Below, in pieces: positions 8,501-17,218 of a DNA stretch of 64,000 nt. Under the pieces are notes generated by a model. It searched no databases. It had not been told where the DNA came from and saw nothing but the letters and a program-made list of their open reading frames with translations. Within the stretch, counting starts at the first letter, position 1. Each line of letters starts with the position of its first letter. Source of the DNA: J054 sp965221985 (GTDB taxonomy: Bacteria > Pseudomonadota > Gammaproteobacteria > Steroidobacterales > GCA-2729495); assembly GCA_965221985.1 (NCBI GenBank), contig OZ244928.1:1612001-1676000 (forward strand), in the 5' to 3' direction. Both the position numbers and the translations under genes were made by a program.

Positions 8501-8836
8501 GATATTCAAGCAGCTGCCCAGCGCTGGATAGATTCTTCCATTTCCAAGACCGCTAATGTGCCAACGAATTTTCCCTACGAGCAATTCAAAGACATTTATT
8601 TGTACGCCCACGAAAAGGGTTTAAAAGGTTGCACGACTTTTCGTTTTAATCCGGAGGCTTTCCAAGGTGTGTTGGTCAAGGAACGCGATTTAAAGAACAC
8701 CAATTATGTTTTTGTCCTGGAAGATGGCAGCGAAGTGACGGTGCCGGGTGATCAGGAAATTGAATATGACGGCGAAAAGCATACAGCCGCGAATTTGTTT
8801 GATGCCTTGAAAGAGGGCTATTACGGCAAGTTCTAG
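5600..8836 (+). CDS. nrdJa: Adenosylcobalamin-dependent ribonucleotide reductase, catalytic part (NrdJa), with intein
   Basis: Class II enzyme reducing ribonucleotides to deoxyribonucleotides with coenzyme B12. The 1078-residue precursor is 322 residues of N-extein, a 363-residue intein and 393 residues of C-extein; the spliced protein would be 715 residues, near the size of Pseudomonas NrdJa. Family marks include STINCTVSGTIGDSM, the AGCGIGYEFSTLRP region and, after splicing, NPCGEQPLPPYGSC, whose first Cys is the thiyl-radical cysteine. The ATG at 5600 is chosen for its upstream GGGGAAAG; a TTG at 5495 is in frame but starts before the conserved N-terminus. The remaining NrdJ domain is encoded separately 49 bp downstream (nrdJb). 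Confidence 0.93.
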   Translation: MKSLAQLSERMQSTIGFQEASVDIWDKKYRLKSKSGEVIDETMDDTFKRVARALADVEAPENRASCFDAFLWALRHGAVPAGRIVSNAGAQDHKPATSTINCTVSGTIGDSMHEILDKVHEAGLTLKAGCGIGYEFSTLRPKGAYVSGAGAYTSGPLSFMDIYDKMCFTVSSAGGRRGAQMGTFDVSHPDVMDFIRAKREDGRLRQFNLSLLVTDEFIKAVKADQEWQLAFPIDPAQVEQAEVDLSDETKVLWRDWPDNKGYVNNEQGQTACEIFKTIPARRLWDLIMSSTYDFAEPGFVLVDRVNEMNNNWFDENIRATNPCVTADTWVHTADGPQQVANLVGQPFKALVDGQPWQSSAEGFFRTDTKAVFRLETGAGYSLRLTDDHKLRRVVRFDDDVTETQWCAAGELVPGDRVLLHDHRDNANWTGRRGGSQHEGYLLGMMRASGGFVAKQEAIVSVFRRPVAANGPYMPIPKQTKSVMSQAMSAARAFVAEPTQVAWQNLGEQGEYRLAVPGLEELAHGLGVAEAAAALSPALEQTSSDFYRGFLRAHFDLRGEVLEPDQAGPALRYNCRLNADAQTIQRMLLRLGIVSRLSGQRSSTVTGSCLWIGGSNLAQFAKRVGFSDEGKLQALEKALQHKSVSRAQERFAVRVKEVFMDGYEDVYDCQVPGVNSFDANGLHAHNCGEQPLPPYGSCLLGSVNLTKFVTEAFSDNATFDWEEFRKVVQIFTRMLDNVVEINGLPLEGQRQEIFRKRRHGMGFLGLGSTLTMLRMKYGSQESIKFTERVACELALAGWEAALELALEKGPAPIMLEEFRVTAEMLRRRPEMEADGWKIGDKIPGRVLHARYSRYMQRIAKISPELVNQLERTGARFTHHSSIAPTGTISLSLANNASNGIEPSFAHHYFRNVIREGRKTKEKVDVYSFELLAYREMVNSRATASADKPDEQLPDYFVAADEVTPKQHVDIQAAAQRWIDSSISKTANVPTNFPYEQFKDIYLYAHEKGLKGCTTFRFNPEAFQGVLVKERDLKNTNYVFVLEDGSEVTVPGDQEIEYDGEKHTAANLFDALKEGYYGKF
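6566..7654 (+). other. Intein in NrdJa with degenerate LAGLIDADG homing endonuclease
   Basis: In-frame protein-splicing element of 363 codons, from Cys1 (CVTADTWVH, block A) to Asn363 (ANGLHAHN, block G), inserted between NP and CGEQ. Splicing residues are present: Cys1, the block B TxxH motif (TDDH, intein residues 63-66), penultimate His, terminal Asn and a +1 Cys in the extein. The middle is a dodecapeptide-type endonuclease: motif 1 LLGMMRASG (119-127, bases 6920-6946) and motif 2 LRAHFDLRG (228-236, bases 7247-7273), followed by the typical RMLLRLGIVSRL helix. The catalytic Asp at position 8 of each motif is replaced (Ser126, Arg235), so DNA cleavage is probably dead. Splicing itself is inferred, not shown. 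Confidence 0.92.
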
Positions 8837-8885
8837 TTAGCCATGTGTGAAATGCCGCGCCAAGCAATCTAGATAGAGAACAATC

Positions 8886-9596
8886 ATGACAGATATCACT
8901 ATTGACCAGCGAATTGTCGATTACCGTGTCGACACCCCTGAGCAGGCCGAAGCGGAATCGAATAAGCCAGCGCCAATTGTAGAAACCAGCGCGGACGGCA
9001 AAGTTGTACGCATGCATGAAAAGCTAGAACGGCCCGAAATGTTGCGCGGTTCTACCTACAAGGTAAAAACCCCCGTGTCCGACCACGCTATGTATGTGAC
9101 TATTAATGACATCATTTTGAATGCCGATACGGAATTCGAAATTCGCCGGCCCTTCGAAATTTTTATCAATTCGAAGAACCTGGATCACTATCAGTGGATC
9201 GTGGCTCTTACCCGCATCATGTCGGCCGTTTTTCGCAAGGGCGGCGATGTCACATTTATCGTGGACGAGCTTAAAGCGGTCTTCGATCCTCGCGGGGGTT
9301 ATTGGCAGCCGGGCGGCAAGTTTATGCCGTCAATTATTGCGGAATTAGGGCATATCGTAGAGAAACACCTGCAATTTATCGGCATGTTGCCTGGCGAAAA
9401 ACTCGATGAGCATCAAAAACAGCTCATCGAGGCCAAACGGCAAGAATTCGAAGCCCAAAGAATGCAACAAGATGCGTTTTCCACCAGCGAATTTCCCGAA
9501 GGCGCGCAACTTTGTGGTAAATGCAATGTCACCGCGGCCGTGATGATGGATGGTTGCATGACCTGTCTAAACTGCGGCGAATCGAAGTGCAGTTAG
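8886..9596 (+). CDS. nrdJb: Class II ribonucleotide reductase small part (NrdJb)
   Basis: A 236-residue partner of NrdJa, corresponding to the C-terminal portion of one-piece NrdJ enzymes; Pseudomonas aeruginosa has the same two-gene arrangement. It ends in a cysteine-rich tail: CGKC, then C..C..C....C in the last 40 residues. This fits the redox-active cysteine pair that re-reduces the active site plus a possible zinc-ribbon-like element. The middle (NDIILNADTEFEIRRPFEIFINSKN) matches the TSCPD-type region. Same operon as nrdJa with 49 bp between them. Confidence 0.88.
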   Translation: MTDITIDQRIVDYRVDTPEQAEAESNKPAPIVETSADGKVVRMHEKLERPEMLRGSTYKVKTPVSDHAMYVTINDIILNADTEFEIRRPFEIFINSKNLDHYQWIVALTRIMSAVFRKGGDVTFIVDELKAVFDPRGGYWQPGGKFMPSIIAELGHIVEKHLQFIGMLPGEKLDEHQKQLIEAKRQEFEAQRMQQDAFSTSEFPEGAQLCGKCNVTAAVMMDGCMTCLNCGESKCS

Positions 9597-9669
9597 GCTA
9601 GCTCGCGCGGGCGGCTTTGGCCCGCTGTGCTAACATCCCGGCACGTTATTCGGCGTGTCCGGTTGTTTC

Positions 9670-11097
9670 ATGAGTCTAAGGGTTCCTGACTTTTCTGCTG
9701 TCAAAGTCCTGGTGGCGGGAGATCTGATGCTGGACCAATATTGGTTCGGTGGAACTTCGCGTATTTCTCCTGAAGCGCCCGTACCTGTTGTGAAACTTGA
9801 TGCGGCCCAGGCTCGTGCCGGCGGTGCGGCCAACGTGGCCGTGAACCTGGCAAGCTTGGGTGCCCATACAAGTTTGGCTGGTGTAATGGGAGCCGATGAC
9901 AACGGCGAGCGTTTGCATGCCTTGCTCGCGGAGCAAGGCATAGAACTGCTTGCCGCGCGATCTGCAAACCAACCAACCATTACTAAACTGCGGGTGCTCA
10001 GCCGCAATCAGCAGCTCATTCGCCTGGATACAGAGAATTGCTACGGCCCCGAGGAATCGAGCCAGTTCGAAAGTCTATTCACCGCGCAGTTGGACCAGGC
10101 CGATGCCTGCGTATTGTCTGATTATGGGAAGGGAACTCTGCATGACATCGCCGGGTTAATCGCAGCCTGTCGTGATCGGCAAGTGCCGGTTTTAGTTGAT
10201 CCGAAAGGAACGGATTTTTCTAAGTACCGTGGGGCAACGCTGCTGACGCCGAACCTGGCCGAGTTTGAGGCGGTCATGGGCGCATCTCCTGACGATGAAA
10301 CGCTGATCAGTCGCGCGCAAGCCCTGCGCGCGGAACTCGAGCTGGAGGGCTTGCTCGTCACTCTGAGCGAGCGGGGCATGTTGGTGGTGGACGCCAGCGG
10401 TGATGTGGTGTTTCTGGGTGCGCGTGCTAGAGAAGTCTTCGATGTCACGGGTGCCGGGGATACGGTTATCGCGACTTTAGCGGGCGGCGTAGCACTCAAA
10501 TTACCCTTGCAAGATTCAGCGGCGCTGGCCAATCTGGCTGCGGGTTTGGTGGTGCGCAAGATCGGTGTCGCGTCGGTCACGCCATCGGAGTTGCGCTCGG
10601 TGCTGCACGAACACGGCCAAGGTGGGCGCGACCGCTTGCTGCGCGAAGAAGCCATTCATGTGGCCGCCGAAGCGCGCGCGCGCGGCGAACGCGTGGTCAT
10701 GACCAATGGTTGTTTCGACATCTTACACCGAGGCCACGTTGCCTATTTAGAAGAAGCCAAGGCACGGGGTGATCGTTTATTGGTGGCGGTGAACGATGAT
10801 GCTTCGGTTACGCGTTTGAAGGGTAAGGGCAGGCCCATCAATTCCCTGGATGATCGCATGGCAGTTCTATCCGGGCTGGCGTCGGTCGATTGGGTGGTGT
10901 CATTTTCTGAGGACACACCCGCTGAGCTCATCGCCGCGGTACAACCTGATGTTCTAGTGAAAGGCGGTGACTACCGCGCCGAGGAAATCGCCGGGGGTGC
11001 TGAAGTCTTGCGCAATGGCGGCATCGTGGAAGTCCTAAGTTATCGTGAGGGCCGTTCTACTTCCGCTTTGATCGAAGCCATTCGCCGCCTGCCCTGA
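9670..11097 (+). CDS. hldE: Bifunctional heptose-7-phosphate kinase / heptose-1-phosphate adenylyltransferase
   Basis: Makes ADP-heptose for the LPS inner core. The N-terminal two thirds is a PfkB-type kinase with RAGGAANVAVNLASLGA and the catalytic DVTGAGDTVIATLAGG motif. The C-terminal third is a cytidylyltransferase-like domain with TNGCFDILHRGHVAYLEEAKARGD (HxGH nucleotide site). Length 475 residues from the ATG at 9670; a GTG five codons earlier (9655) is also possible. The waaA gene follows after 8 bp, so both LPS core genes are probably cotranscribed. Confidence 0.95.
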   Translation: MSLRVPDFSAVKVLVAGDLMLDQYWFGGTSRISPEAPVPVVKLDAAQARAGGAANVAVNLASLGAHTSLAGVMGADDNGERLHALLAEQGIELLAARSANQPTITKLRVLSRNQQLIRLDTENCYGPEESSQFESLFTAQLDQADACVLSDYGKGTLHDIAGLIAACRDRQVPVLVDPKGTDFSKYRGATLLTPNLAEFEAVMGASPDDETLISRAQALRAELELEGLLVTLSERGMLVVDASGDVVFLGARAREVFDVTGAGDTVIATLAGGVALKLPLQDSAALANLAAGLVVRKIGVASVTPSELRSVLHEHGQGGRDRLLREEAIHVAAEARARGERVVMTNGCFDILHRGHVAYLEEAKARGDRLLVAVNDDASVTRLKGKGRPINSLDDRMAVLSGLASVDWVVSFSEDTPAELIAAVQPDVLVKGGDYRAEEIAGGAEVLRNGGIVEVLSYREGRSTSALIEAIRRLP

Positions 11098-11105
11098 GGT
11101 TCCGC

Positions 11106-12383
11106 ATGCGCTTTTTGTACGCGCTCCTCACTTACCTAGCGGCACCGGGGCTGCTATTGCATCTTTATTGGCGAAGCCTCAGTAGCCCAGAGTACCGTCG
11201 CCGGATCGGGGAGCGCTTTGGTTACGGCATGCCGCGCCTGCCGCGTTCCAGTATTTGGGTGCATGCGGTGTCCGTGGGCGAGGTACAGGCGGCCGCATCG
11301 CTGGTGCGCGCTTTGATGGCGCGGCATCCTGATGTGCCGCTGGTGTTGACCACGATGACGCCCACCGGCTCCGCGAGGGTGAAAGATTTATTCGGCGATC
11401 AAGTGGTGCATAGCTATTTACCCTACGACCTAGCTGCGGCGGTGCGGCGTTTTTTTGACTGGGCTCGGCCGCAGATCGTCATCATCATGGAAACCGAGCT
11501 TTGGCCGAACCTATATCATGAATGTGGCGAGCGTCAGGTACCGCTGGTACTGGCTAGCGCGCGTGTGTCGGAAAAATCTACCAGGCGTTATCGACGAATG
11601 TTGAGTCTATTTCGGGCGACACTGGCGCACGGAATTTTCATCGCGGCACAGACCGAAACAGATGCCGAGCGCTTTAACTCCTTGGGTGCCAGTCCGCAAC
11701 GCACTCACGTCACCGGCAATATCAAGTTTGATTTTCGCCTGCCCGACGATGTGGCCGAACGCGGTCGCGCGATTCGCCAACAACATGCGCCCGAGCGGCC
11801 CGTTTGGATTGCGGCTAGCACCCATGCCGAGGAAGAGCAGGCCGTCATGGATGCTCATCGAGTTGTTTTGGCGAGTCAGCCTGAGGCCTTGTTAATTTGG
11901 GTGCCGCGGCATCCGGAGCGCTTCGCGCCGGTGGCAGCGGAGCTAGAACGTGCCGGGATGCCCTTCGTGGCGCGCAGCAGTGGCGAGACTTGTACCGCCG
12001 ACACGAAAGTGTTTCTGGGCGATACCATGGGCGAGCTAACCAGTTTCTATGCGGCTGCTGATGTTGCCTTTGTCGCCGGCAGCTTGGCGCCCATCGGCGG
12101 ACACAATCTGTTGGAACCAGCAAGCTTGGGTATTCCCGCCATCACCGGCCCGCATAATTTTAATGCGGCTGATATTGCCGAGCTGTTGGCGGCCAGCGGC
12201 GCGACGGAGATTGTGCGAGATGCCGGCGAGTTGGCGCCGGCCGTGATTAGACTGTTGGCTGATCCGGATGAGCGATTGCGGCGAGGCGACGCGGGCCGTG
12301 CGACCGTTGAGCGCAGCCGCGGCGCATTGCAGCGACTATTGGCGCTGCTGGACCCACTCTTAAAGGATGCCGCGGCCGGCTAG
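11106..12383 (+). CDS. waaA: 3-deoxy-D-manno-octulosonic acid (Kdo) transferase
   Basis: Transfers Kdo from CMP-Kdo to the lipid A precursor at the inner membrane. 425 residues with an N-terminal membrane anchor (LYALLTYLAAPGLLLHLYW), the WVHAVSVGEVQAA acceptor-side motif, and the C-terminal GT-B signature PIGGHNLLEPASLGIPAITGPHNFN. Together with hldE this forms an LPS core pair. Its stop lies one base from the end of the convergent tolC-like gene. Confidence 0.95.
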   Translation: MRFLYALLTYLAAPGLLLHLYWRSLSSPEYRRRIGERFGYGMPRLPRSSIWVHAVSVGEVQAAASLVRALMARHPDVPLVLTTMTPTGSARVKDLFGDQVVHSYLPYDLAAAVRRFFDWARPQIVIIMETELWPNLYHECGERQVPLVLASARVSEKSTRRYRRMLSLFRATLAHGIFIAAQTETDAERFNSLGASPQRTHVTGNIKFDFRLPDDVAERGRAIRQQHAPERPVWIAASTHAEEEQAVMDAHRVVLASQPEALLIWVPRHPERFAPVAAELERAGMPFVARSSGETCTADTKVFLGDTMGELTSFYAAADVAFVAGSLAPIGGHNLLEPASLGIPAITGPHNFNAADIAELLAASGATEIVRDAGELAPAVIRLLADPDERLRRGDAGRATVERSRGALQRLLALLDPLLKDAAAG

Positions 12384-12384
12384 C

Positions 12385-13800
12385 TTAGGATTCTTCGTCA
12401 AGCCAGCTGTTGACTTCGGCCACGTCCTCGAAGTTGAGGGTGCCGGCGGCTTTCTTAAGTGCCAGTACATTCACGATATAGTCGTAACGGCTGCGCGCAT
12501 AGTTCGTTTCGGCCAACAGCAAAGCGCGCCGACCATCAAGCACATCCACGGTGGTGCGGGTCCCCACCTCGAAGCCCGCTTCGGTGGCTTGTAACGCTGT
12601 GCGAGCCGAGGCCAAGGCCTGCTGCAGAGCTTTTACCCGGGAAATTTCAGAAATCACACCCAGATAGGCGTCTCTTGTTTCCCTTTCCGTGGACCGTGCC
12701 ACGCGTTCCAGTGCTTCTTTCGACGCGCGATGACGATAATTTGCTTGTTTGACACGGGAAGCCGTAGCACCACCACTGAATAGAGGCAGCGCAAACTGAA
12801 CACCGATGGAGGTGTCGTTGGTGTCAGTGGCTAGGGGAGAGGTCCGGGTGGTGATGGTCGGGCCGCCTGGCTGACCAATCGTACTGAAATCAGGTCCGGT
12901 GTTTACACCTATTCCGTCGGTGTCCGTTTCACCATAGCGCACGACTAGGTCGACCGTCGGCAGATGGGCGCTGCGCGCAATGCTGACGTCTTGTCTACTA
13001 ATCTCCGCGGCAAGCTCCGCGGACAAAAGCTGTGCATTTTGCTGTAGGGCAACTTCGACCCACTGATTCTCATCCGCCGGTTGCGGGCTTAGCAGGGGTA
13101 TATCCTGGCTAGGCCCGGCAATGTCGATGGTGTACTCACCGGTTATTTCCCGCAGCACTTCGCGTTGATTGGCCAGTGCCCGTTTGGCGAGAATTTCCGC
13201 GGCCACAGCATCGTCGTAAGCTGCCTGGGCTTCTTGTACATCGGTGATGGCAATCAAGCCGACCTCAAATCTCTTTTGCGCCTGTTCCAGTTGCCGGCCG
13301 ATGGCAGTTTTCGCGCCTTGCTCGGAAGCCAGCGTGTCTTGCGCGGCGAGCACGTTGAAGTAGTTTTCGGCGACCCGCGCAATGAGGTCTTGCTGGGCCG
13401 CGCGAAAGTCGATCTCCGCCTGGGCAACTTGCTTGTCTGCTTGTTTCAGTGCGATCCATTGGTCCCAACGAAACAAGGTTTGCCGAAGCTGAACATTCCA
13501 ATCCCAGCCATCGGAATCATTGTCGAAAATGGTTGGAAACGTGCCTGAGCCGATGGTCGTGTTGCGCGTGCCCTCGTTGGCCGTGTCTTGCCAATTAGCC
13601 GCCGCATCGATGGCCGGCAATAGGGCGCCCAGTGCCTGCGGCTTTGATTCGCCTGCCGCCAATCGATTAGCATCCGCTTCGCGTAAGAGGGGATCGCTCA
13701 CCATGGCCCGTTCTAGTATGTCCGTCAAATTCGCAGCGAAGCTCGATTGACAGATCGCGAGGCTCGCTAGAACCAATAGGTGACAAAATAGTTTAATCAC
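12385..13800 (-). CDS. tolC: TolC family outer-membrane efflux channel protein
   Basis: A 471-residue outer-membrane channel subunit for tripartite efflux or type I secretion. The GTG at 13800 is chosen because it opens a clean signal peptide (VIKLFCHLLVLASLAICQSSFA), after which the mature protein begins NLTDILERAMVSDPLLREADANRLA, the typical TolC start. Two repeats of the outer-membrane efflux protein domain follow, with long helices and the SIGVQFALPLFSGG strand motif. An upstream in-frame ATG at 13893 would give a 31-residue non-signal extension. No pump or membrane-fusion gene is adjacent, consistent with a general TolC. Confidence 0.88.
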   Translation of the reverse strand: MIKLFCHLLVLASLAICQSSFAANLTDILERAMVSDPLLREADANRLAAGESKPQALGALLPAIDAAANWQDTANEGTRNTTIGSGTFPTIFDNDSDGWDWNVQLRQTLFRWDQWIALKQADKQVAQAEIDFRAAQQDLIARVAENYFNVLAAQDTLASEQGAKTAIGRQLEQAQKRFEVGLIAITDVQEAQAAYDDAVAAEILAKRALANQREVLREITGEYTIDIAGPSQDIPLLSPQPADENQWVEVALQQNAQLLSAELAAEISRQDVSIARSAHLPTVDLVVRYGETDTDGIGVNTGPDFSTIGQPGGPTITTRTSPLATDTNDTSIGVQFALPLFSGGATASRVKQANYRHRASKEALERVARSTERETRDAYLGVISEISRVKALQQALASARTALQATEAGFEVGTRTTVDVLDGRRALLLAETNYARSRYDYIVNVLALKKAAGTLNFEDVAEVNSWLDEES

Positions 13801-13925
13801 GGCTTTGTAAACTCTCGCTATATATTTAACTGATAGAGGGTTGGACCAGTCTGTACTGAGGCATCGTATACCAGAGTAGGCTCGCGCTGTCATTCGTTTA
13901 AGCCACTGCGCCTAGGCGGCGAATT

Positions 13926-14582
13926 TTAGAATATGAATTGTTGCGCCTGCTCGGCGCCGATCAAGGCTGGAATCTGGGTTTCGAATAGATTTTCATCAGT
14001 GGTTTGGTTATTGGGCAGTTTGCGTCTGAGCACAGCCTGCATCGGTTTGCCGCGGCCGACGACCAGGACGAGACGCCCGCCTGGCTTCAACCAATGGTCA
14101 AACGAGCCCAGGTAATCGGGGATTGAGCCCGTCACGGCTATGGCATCAAACTTCTCCGTTGCTTCCCAGGTGAAGACATCCTGACGACGAAGCTCGCAAT
14201 TGCAAATGCCCAGCGAGTCCATGCGTTGCTGGGCTGCCTCGATGAATGCCGCGTGAATATCTATGCTAATGACCTCTCCAGCCAGCTTGCTCATGCAAGC
14301 AGCGAGATAGCCACTGCCAGTCCCCACGTCCAGCACTTTATCCGCGGGTGAAATTTCCAATGCCTGAGTGATGCGGCCTTCCAGCGAGGGCGCCATCATG
14401 ATCTGCTCATGGTCCAAGGGGATGGGCGCATCGGCGTAGGCCACGCCGCGAAATGCCGGTGGGACAAACTCTTCCCGCGGCAGTGTGGCGAAAGATTTCA
14501 GCACCCGGGGATTGAGTACGTCCCAACACCGCAGCTGCTGGCGCAACATTTGCTCCCGCGCCAATTCTAGGCCTTGAGTCAT
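13926..14582 (-). CDS. Protein-L-isoaspartate O-methyltransferase-like protein
   Basis: A 218-residue SAM methyltransferase of the PCMT fold. Motif I VLDVGTGSGYLAA and the upstream LPREEFVPPAFRGVAYAD fit the family. The isoaspartate-recognition loop, GQTISQP in E. coli Pcm, reads EQIMMAP here, so the conserved Thr-Ile-Ser is missing; this is therefore a PCMT-like protein rather than a sure repair enzyme. The ATG at 14582 is used because the longer frame to 14666 adds residues without family similarity. Located upstream of tolC on the same strand, 125 bp apart. Confidence 0.75.
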   Translation of the reverse strand: MTQGLELAREQMLRQQLRCWDVLNPRVLKSFATLPREEFVPPAFRGVAYADAPIPLDHEQIMMAPSLEGRITQALEISPADKVLDVGTGSGYLAACMSKLAGEVISIDIHAAFIEAAQQRMDSLGICNCELRRQDVFTWEATEKFDAIAVTGSIPDYLGSFDHWLKPGGRLVLVVGRGKPMQAVLRRKLPNNQTTDENLFETQIPALIGAEQAQQFIF

Positions 14583-14910
14583 GAAAAACTCCGTACTTGA
14601 TCCGAATTTGTACGAGTCGCCGCGGCATCGCGGCGCACATGGTGGCTCATTATGGTGAATGCACACGAACCCAGCATAGTGCTGGGATATTCTAGCAGAG
14701 CAAGCGTTTAGAGAGGACTTTGGGTCGGCGAAGGCAGCTTAGAAGCGCCGGGGTCCGTTTGTCCTAATCAACAGTTCAGTTACCCCCCGAAATGCCGGGT
14801 GGACAGGCTAACTCGGGGCGGCAGTATATTGAAAAACAACTACCAAGAAGCTTGGCTGCCTCGGCGCCGCTCTTCATTCCAATCGTTGCTCGAAGCTGAC
14901 TGATTTCATC
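14583..14910. other. Intergenic region between pcm-like gene and GGDEF-EAL gene
   Basis: About 330 bp between divergent genes. Two perfect hairpins are visible: GCCGCG/CGCGGC around 14617-14632 and CCCAGCA/TGCTGGG at 14670-14686 with a 3-base loop. Neither is followed by a T run. No GEMM-type c-di-GMP riboswitch was recognised ahead of the GGDEF-EAL gene, and no gene or RNA could be supported. Confidence 0.4.
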
Positions 14911-17217
14911 ATGATTGTTGAATCTTGGATTGTCGTTTCAGTTTTGCTGCTGACCATCGCTTTGTTGGCAGCTTGCGTTTGGCTGTGGCTGGCCCGCGCC
15001 CGCGCGGCTCGTCAGCTCAGCGCGCTTGAAGACGATATCGTTGATGCGGCGGAAAATGCGGCGTTCGGCAAGCGAGTTTCCGGCGGCGGTACGCCCGAGT
15101 TTCGGGCCCTGAGCCACACTGTCAATCAGCTCTTTGATGCGCTGGGTCGCAAGGACGCGGAACTGCGCAACCAGGAGGCGCTGCTTGAAGGCATTGCCAA
15201 TACCATGCCCGAAGTGGTGCTGTTGCATAAAGACCGGGTGATTTTCGCTAACCAGGTGGCTGGCAAGTTGTTGGGCTTGGCACCGGATAAGCTCGTGGGC
15301 CGACCCGTGGTTGATCTGATTCGTCCCGCCTACCGGGCCATGACACGAAAAATGCTCAGTGGTTTCATGGACGGTTCCACCGATCGGGGCGAACTTGAAA
15401 TCCAATTGATCAATGGCGGAGAAAGCGGGGGTTGGGTGCAGACTAACAGCAGCCTGGTGGACTACCGGGGTCAAAAAGTCGTTTTGTCCATCGCTCGCGA
15501 TATCAACTACCGTAAGAGCATCGAAGCAACATTGGGCCGCGGCAAGCAGCAGGCGCAATACACGCTGGAATCCATCGGCGAAGGCGTGATCACCACGGAT
15601 ACCCACGGCGTGATCGACTATATGAACGCGGCCGCCGAGCAACTGACCGGCGCATCGCGCGCGGCCGCGGTGGGTAAGCGCTTCGCCGATATTGTGCGGC
15701 TTGTAGATGCCGATGATCGGCGTGATCTGGGCGACCCGGTGAGCCGCAGCCTCATGGACCGACGTCGAGTGAGTATCGGACGCCGCGGCTTGCTGATTTC
15801 CGCCGATGGCGAACGGGAACTTTCGGTGGAATTGACGGCCTCGCCGATCTTGACCCCGGGGAAAGAAGACGCGGCGGGTGCGGTAGTGATCATGCACGAC
15901 GTGACGGAGATTCGCGGCTTGACTCAGAAAATGAGTTATCAGGCGGCGCACGATCCCCTGACGGGCTTAATCAATCGGCGTGAGTTCGAAAGACGTTTGG
16001 AACAGTCCCTCGCCAACATGGGCGATGACAGTATGGCCCATGTGCTCTGCTATTTGGATCTGGATCGATTTAAAGCGGTCAACGACAGTTGCGGACATTT
16101 GGCTGGCGACAACCTCTTGCGCGAAATTGCGGGTTTGCTCAAGGAGCAGGTCCGCGAATCTGACTTTGTCGCGCGACTGGGTGGCGATGAATTTGGCATG
16201 TTGCTAATCCGCTGCCCCCTGGACAAAGCACGGCAAATCGCCGACGACGCCTGTCGGGCCGTGCGCGATCATCGTTTCGTTTGGCAAGACAAGATATTCG
16301 ATTTGGGCGTCAGCATCGGCTTGGTTGAGGTGGGTCGAGAGAGCTCTTCAATCAAGGATTTGTTGGCAGCAGCTGATTCGGCCTGCTATGTAGCCAAGCA
16401 GCAAGGACGCGGCAAAGTGCATATGTATTCGGCCAAGGACGAGGCAGCGGCTCGTCAGCGGGGCGAAATTCATTGGTTGCAGCAGTTGCAGGCGGCCTTG
16501 AAGGACGGACATTTCCGAATATTTACCCAGCCCATCATTGCTGTCGGCGGCGAAGTCGACGAGGGTCCGGCCGTGGAAGTCTTGTTGCGCATGAGCGATG
16601 AGGCGGGGGCCTTGGTGTTGCCGGGCCAATTCATTCAGGCTGCCGAGCGTTACCAGCTCATGGGCGAAGTGGACCGCTGGGTTGTGCAAGCGGCCTTGGC
16701 GGCGATTGGGCAAGGTGCCATTCGATTGCCCAAGGGACGCAGCTGCACCATCAATTTGTCGCCGCAGACCCTGGGTGATGAGAGTTTTCTGGACTTTGTC
16801 GTCGACTGCTTGGACCGCAGCCAGGTGGATCCCTCGCAGATTTGTTTTGAGGTGAGCGAACGTGCGGTGGCGGCGGACCTTGCCCGGGCGCGACGATTTA
16901 TCGGCGTCTTGCATGGCATGGGCTGCCAGTTTGGGATTGACGATTTCGGCAGTGGCGTGGGATCTCTCGCTGGCCTAAGGGGATTGGCCATCGACTACTT
17001 AAAAATTGATGGCGCATTTACAAACCAATTAGCCAGTGACAACGTGAACCATCAGGTCATTGCCGCTGTCACTCAGCTAGCGCGTACCGTGGGATTTAGG
17101 GTGATCGCCGAGCAAGTCGAAGATCAGGAAGACTTCGACGTATTGAGGGAATTGGAAGTTGATTTTATCCAGGGTTATTTTGTAGATCGCCCCGGCCCGC
17201 TGGGCAAAGCCGCCTAA
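14911..17217 (+). CDS. PAS-PAS-GGDEF-EAL cyclic di-GMP signalling protein
   Basis: 768-residue inner-membrane regulator of cyclic di-GMP. One N-terminal membrane helix (residues 7-28), a short HAMP-like linker, PAS domains at about 85-200 and 210-335, GGDEF at 424-428 and an EAL domain from about 525. The inhibitory I-site RESD (415-418) stands five residues before GGDEF, as expected for a product-inhibited cyclase. The EAL motif is EVL (556-558), with the other catalytic residues largely kept (INLSPQ, FEVSER, DDFGSG, YLKIDG, AEQVE, QGYF). Both synthesis and hydrolysis are thus plausible. The sensory ligand is unknown. Ends at a strong terminator. Confidence 0.9.
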   Translation: MIVESWIVVSVLLLTIALLAACVWLWLARARAARQLSALEDDIVDAAENAAFGKRVSGGGTPEFRALSHTVNQLFDALGRKDAELRNQEALLEGIANTMPEVVLLHKDRVIFANQVAGKLLGLAPDKLVGRPVVDLIRPAYRAMTRKMLSGFMDGSTDRGELEIQLINGGESGGWVQTNSSLVDYRGQKVVLSIARDINYRKSIEATLGRGKQQAQYTLESIGEGVITTDTHGVIDYMNAAAEQLTGASRAAAVGKRFADIVRLVDADDRRDLGDPVSRSLMDRRRVSIGRRGLLISADGERELSVELTASPILTPGKEDAAGAVVIMHDVTEIRGLTQKMSYQAAHDPLTGLINRREFERRLEQSLANMGDDSMAHVLCYLDLDRFKAVNDSCGHLAGDNLLREIAGLLKEQVRESDFVARLGGDEFGMLLIRCPLDKARQIADDACRAVRDHRFVWQDKIFDLGVSIGLVEVGRESSSIKDLLAAADSACYVAKQQGRGKVHMYSAKDEAAARQRGEIHWLQQLQAALKDGHFRIFTQPIIAVGGEVDEGPAVEVLLRMSDEAGALVLPGQFIQAAERYQLMGEVDRWVVQAALAAIGQGAIRLPKGRSCTINLSPQTLGDESFLDFVVDCLDRSQVDPSQICFEVSERAVAADLARARRFIGVLHGMGCQFGIDDFGSGVGSLAGLRGLAIDYLKIDGAFTNQLASDNVNHQVIAAVTQLARTVGFRVIAEQVEDQEDFDVLRELEVDFIQGYFVDRPGPLGKAA

Positions 17218-17218
17218 G

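Noticed and set aside
8837..8885. nrdJa/nrdJb as a gene broken by a frameshift
   Set aside because: A two-gene class II reductase is known from Pseudomonas, nrdJb has its own start, and the 49-bp gap is clean.
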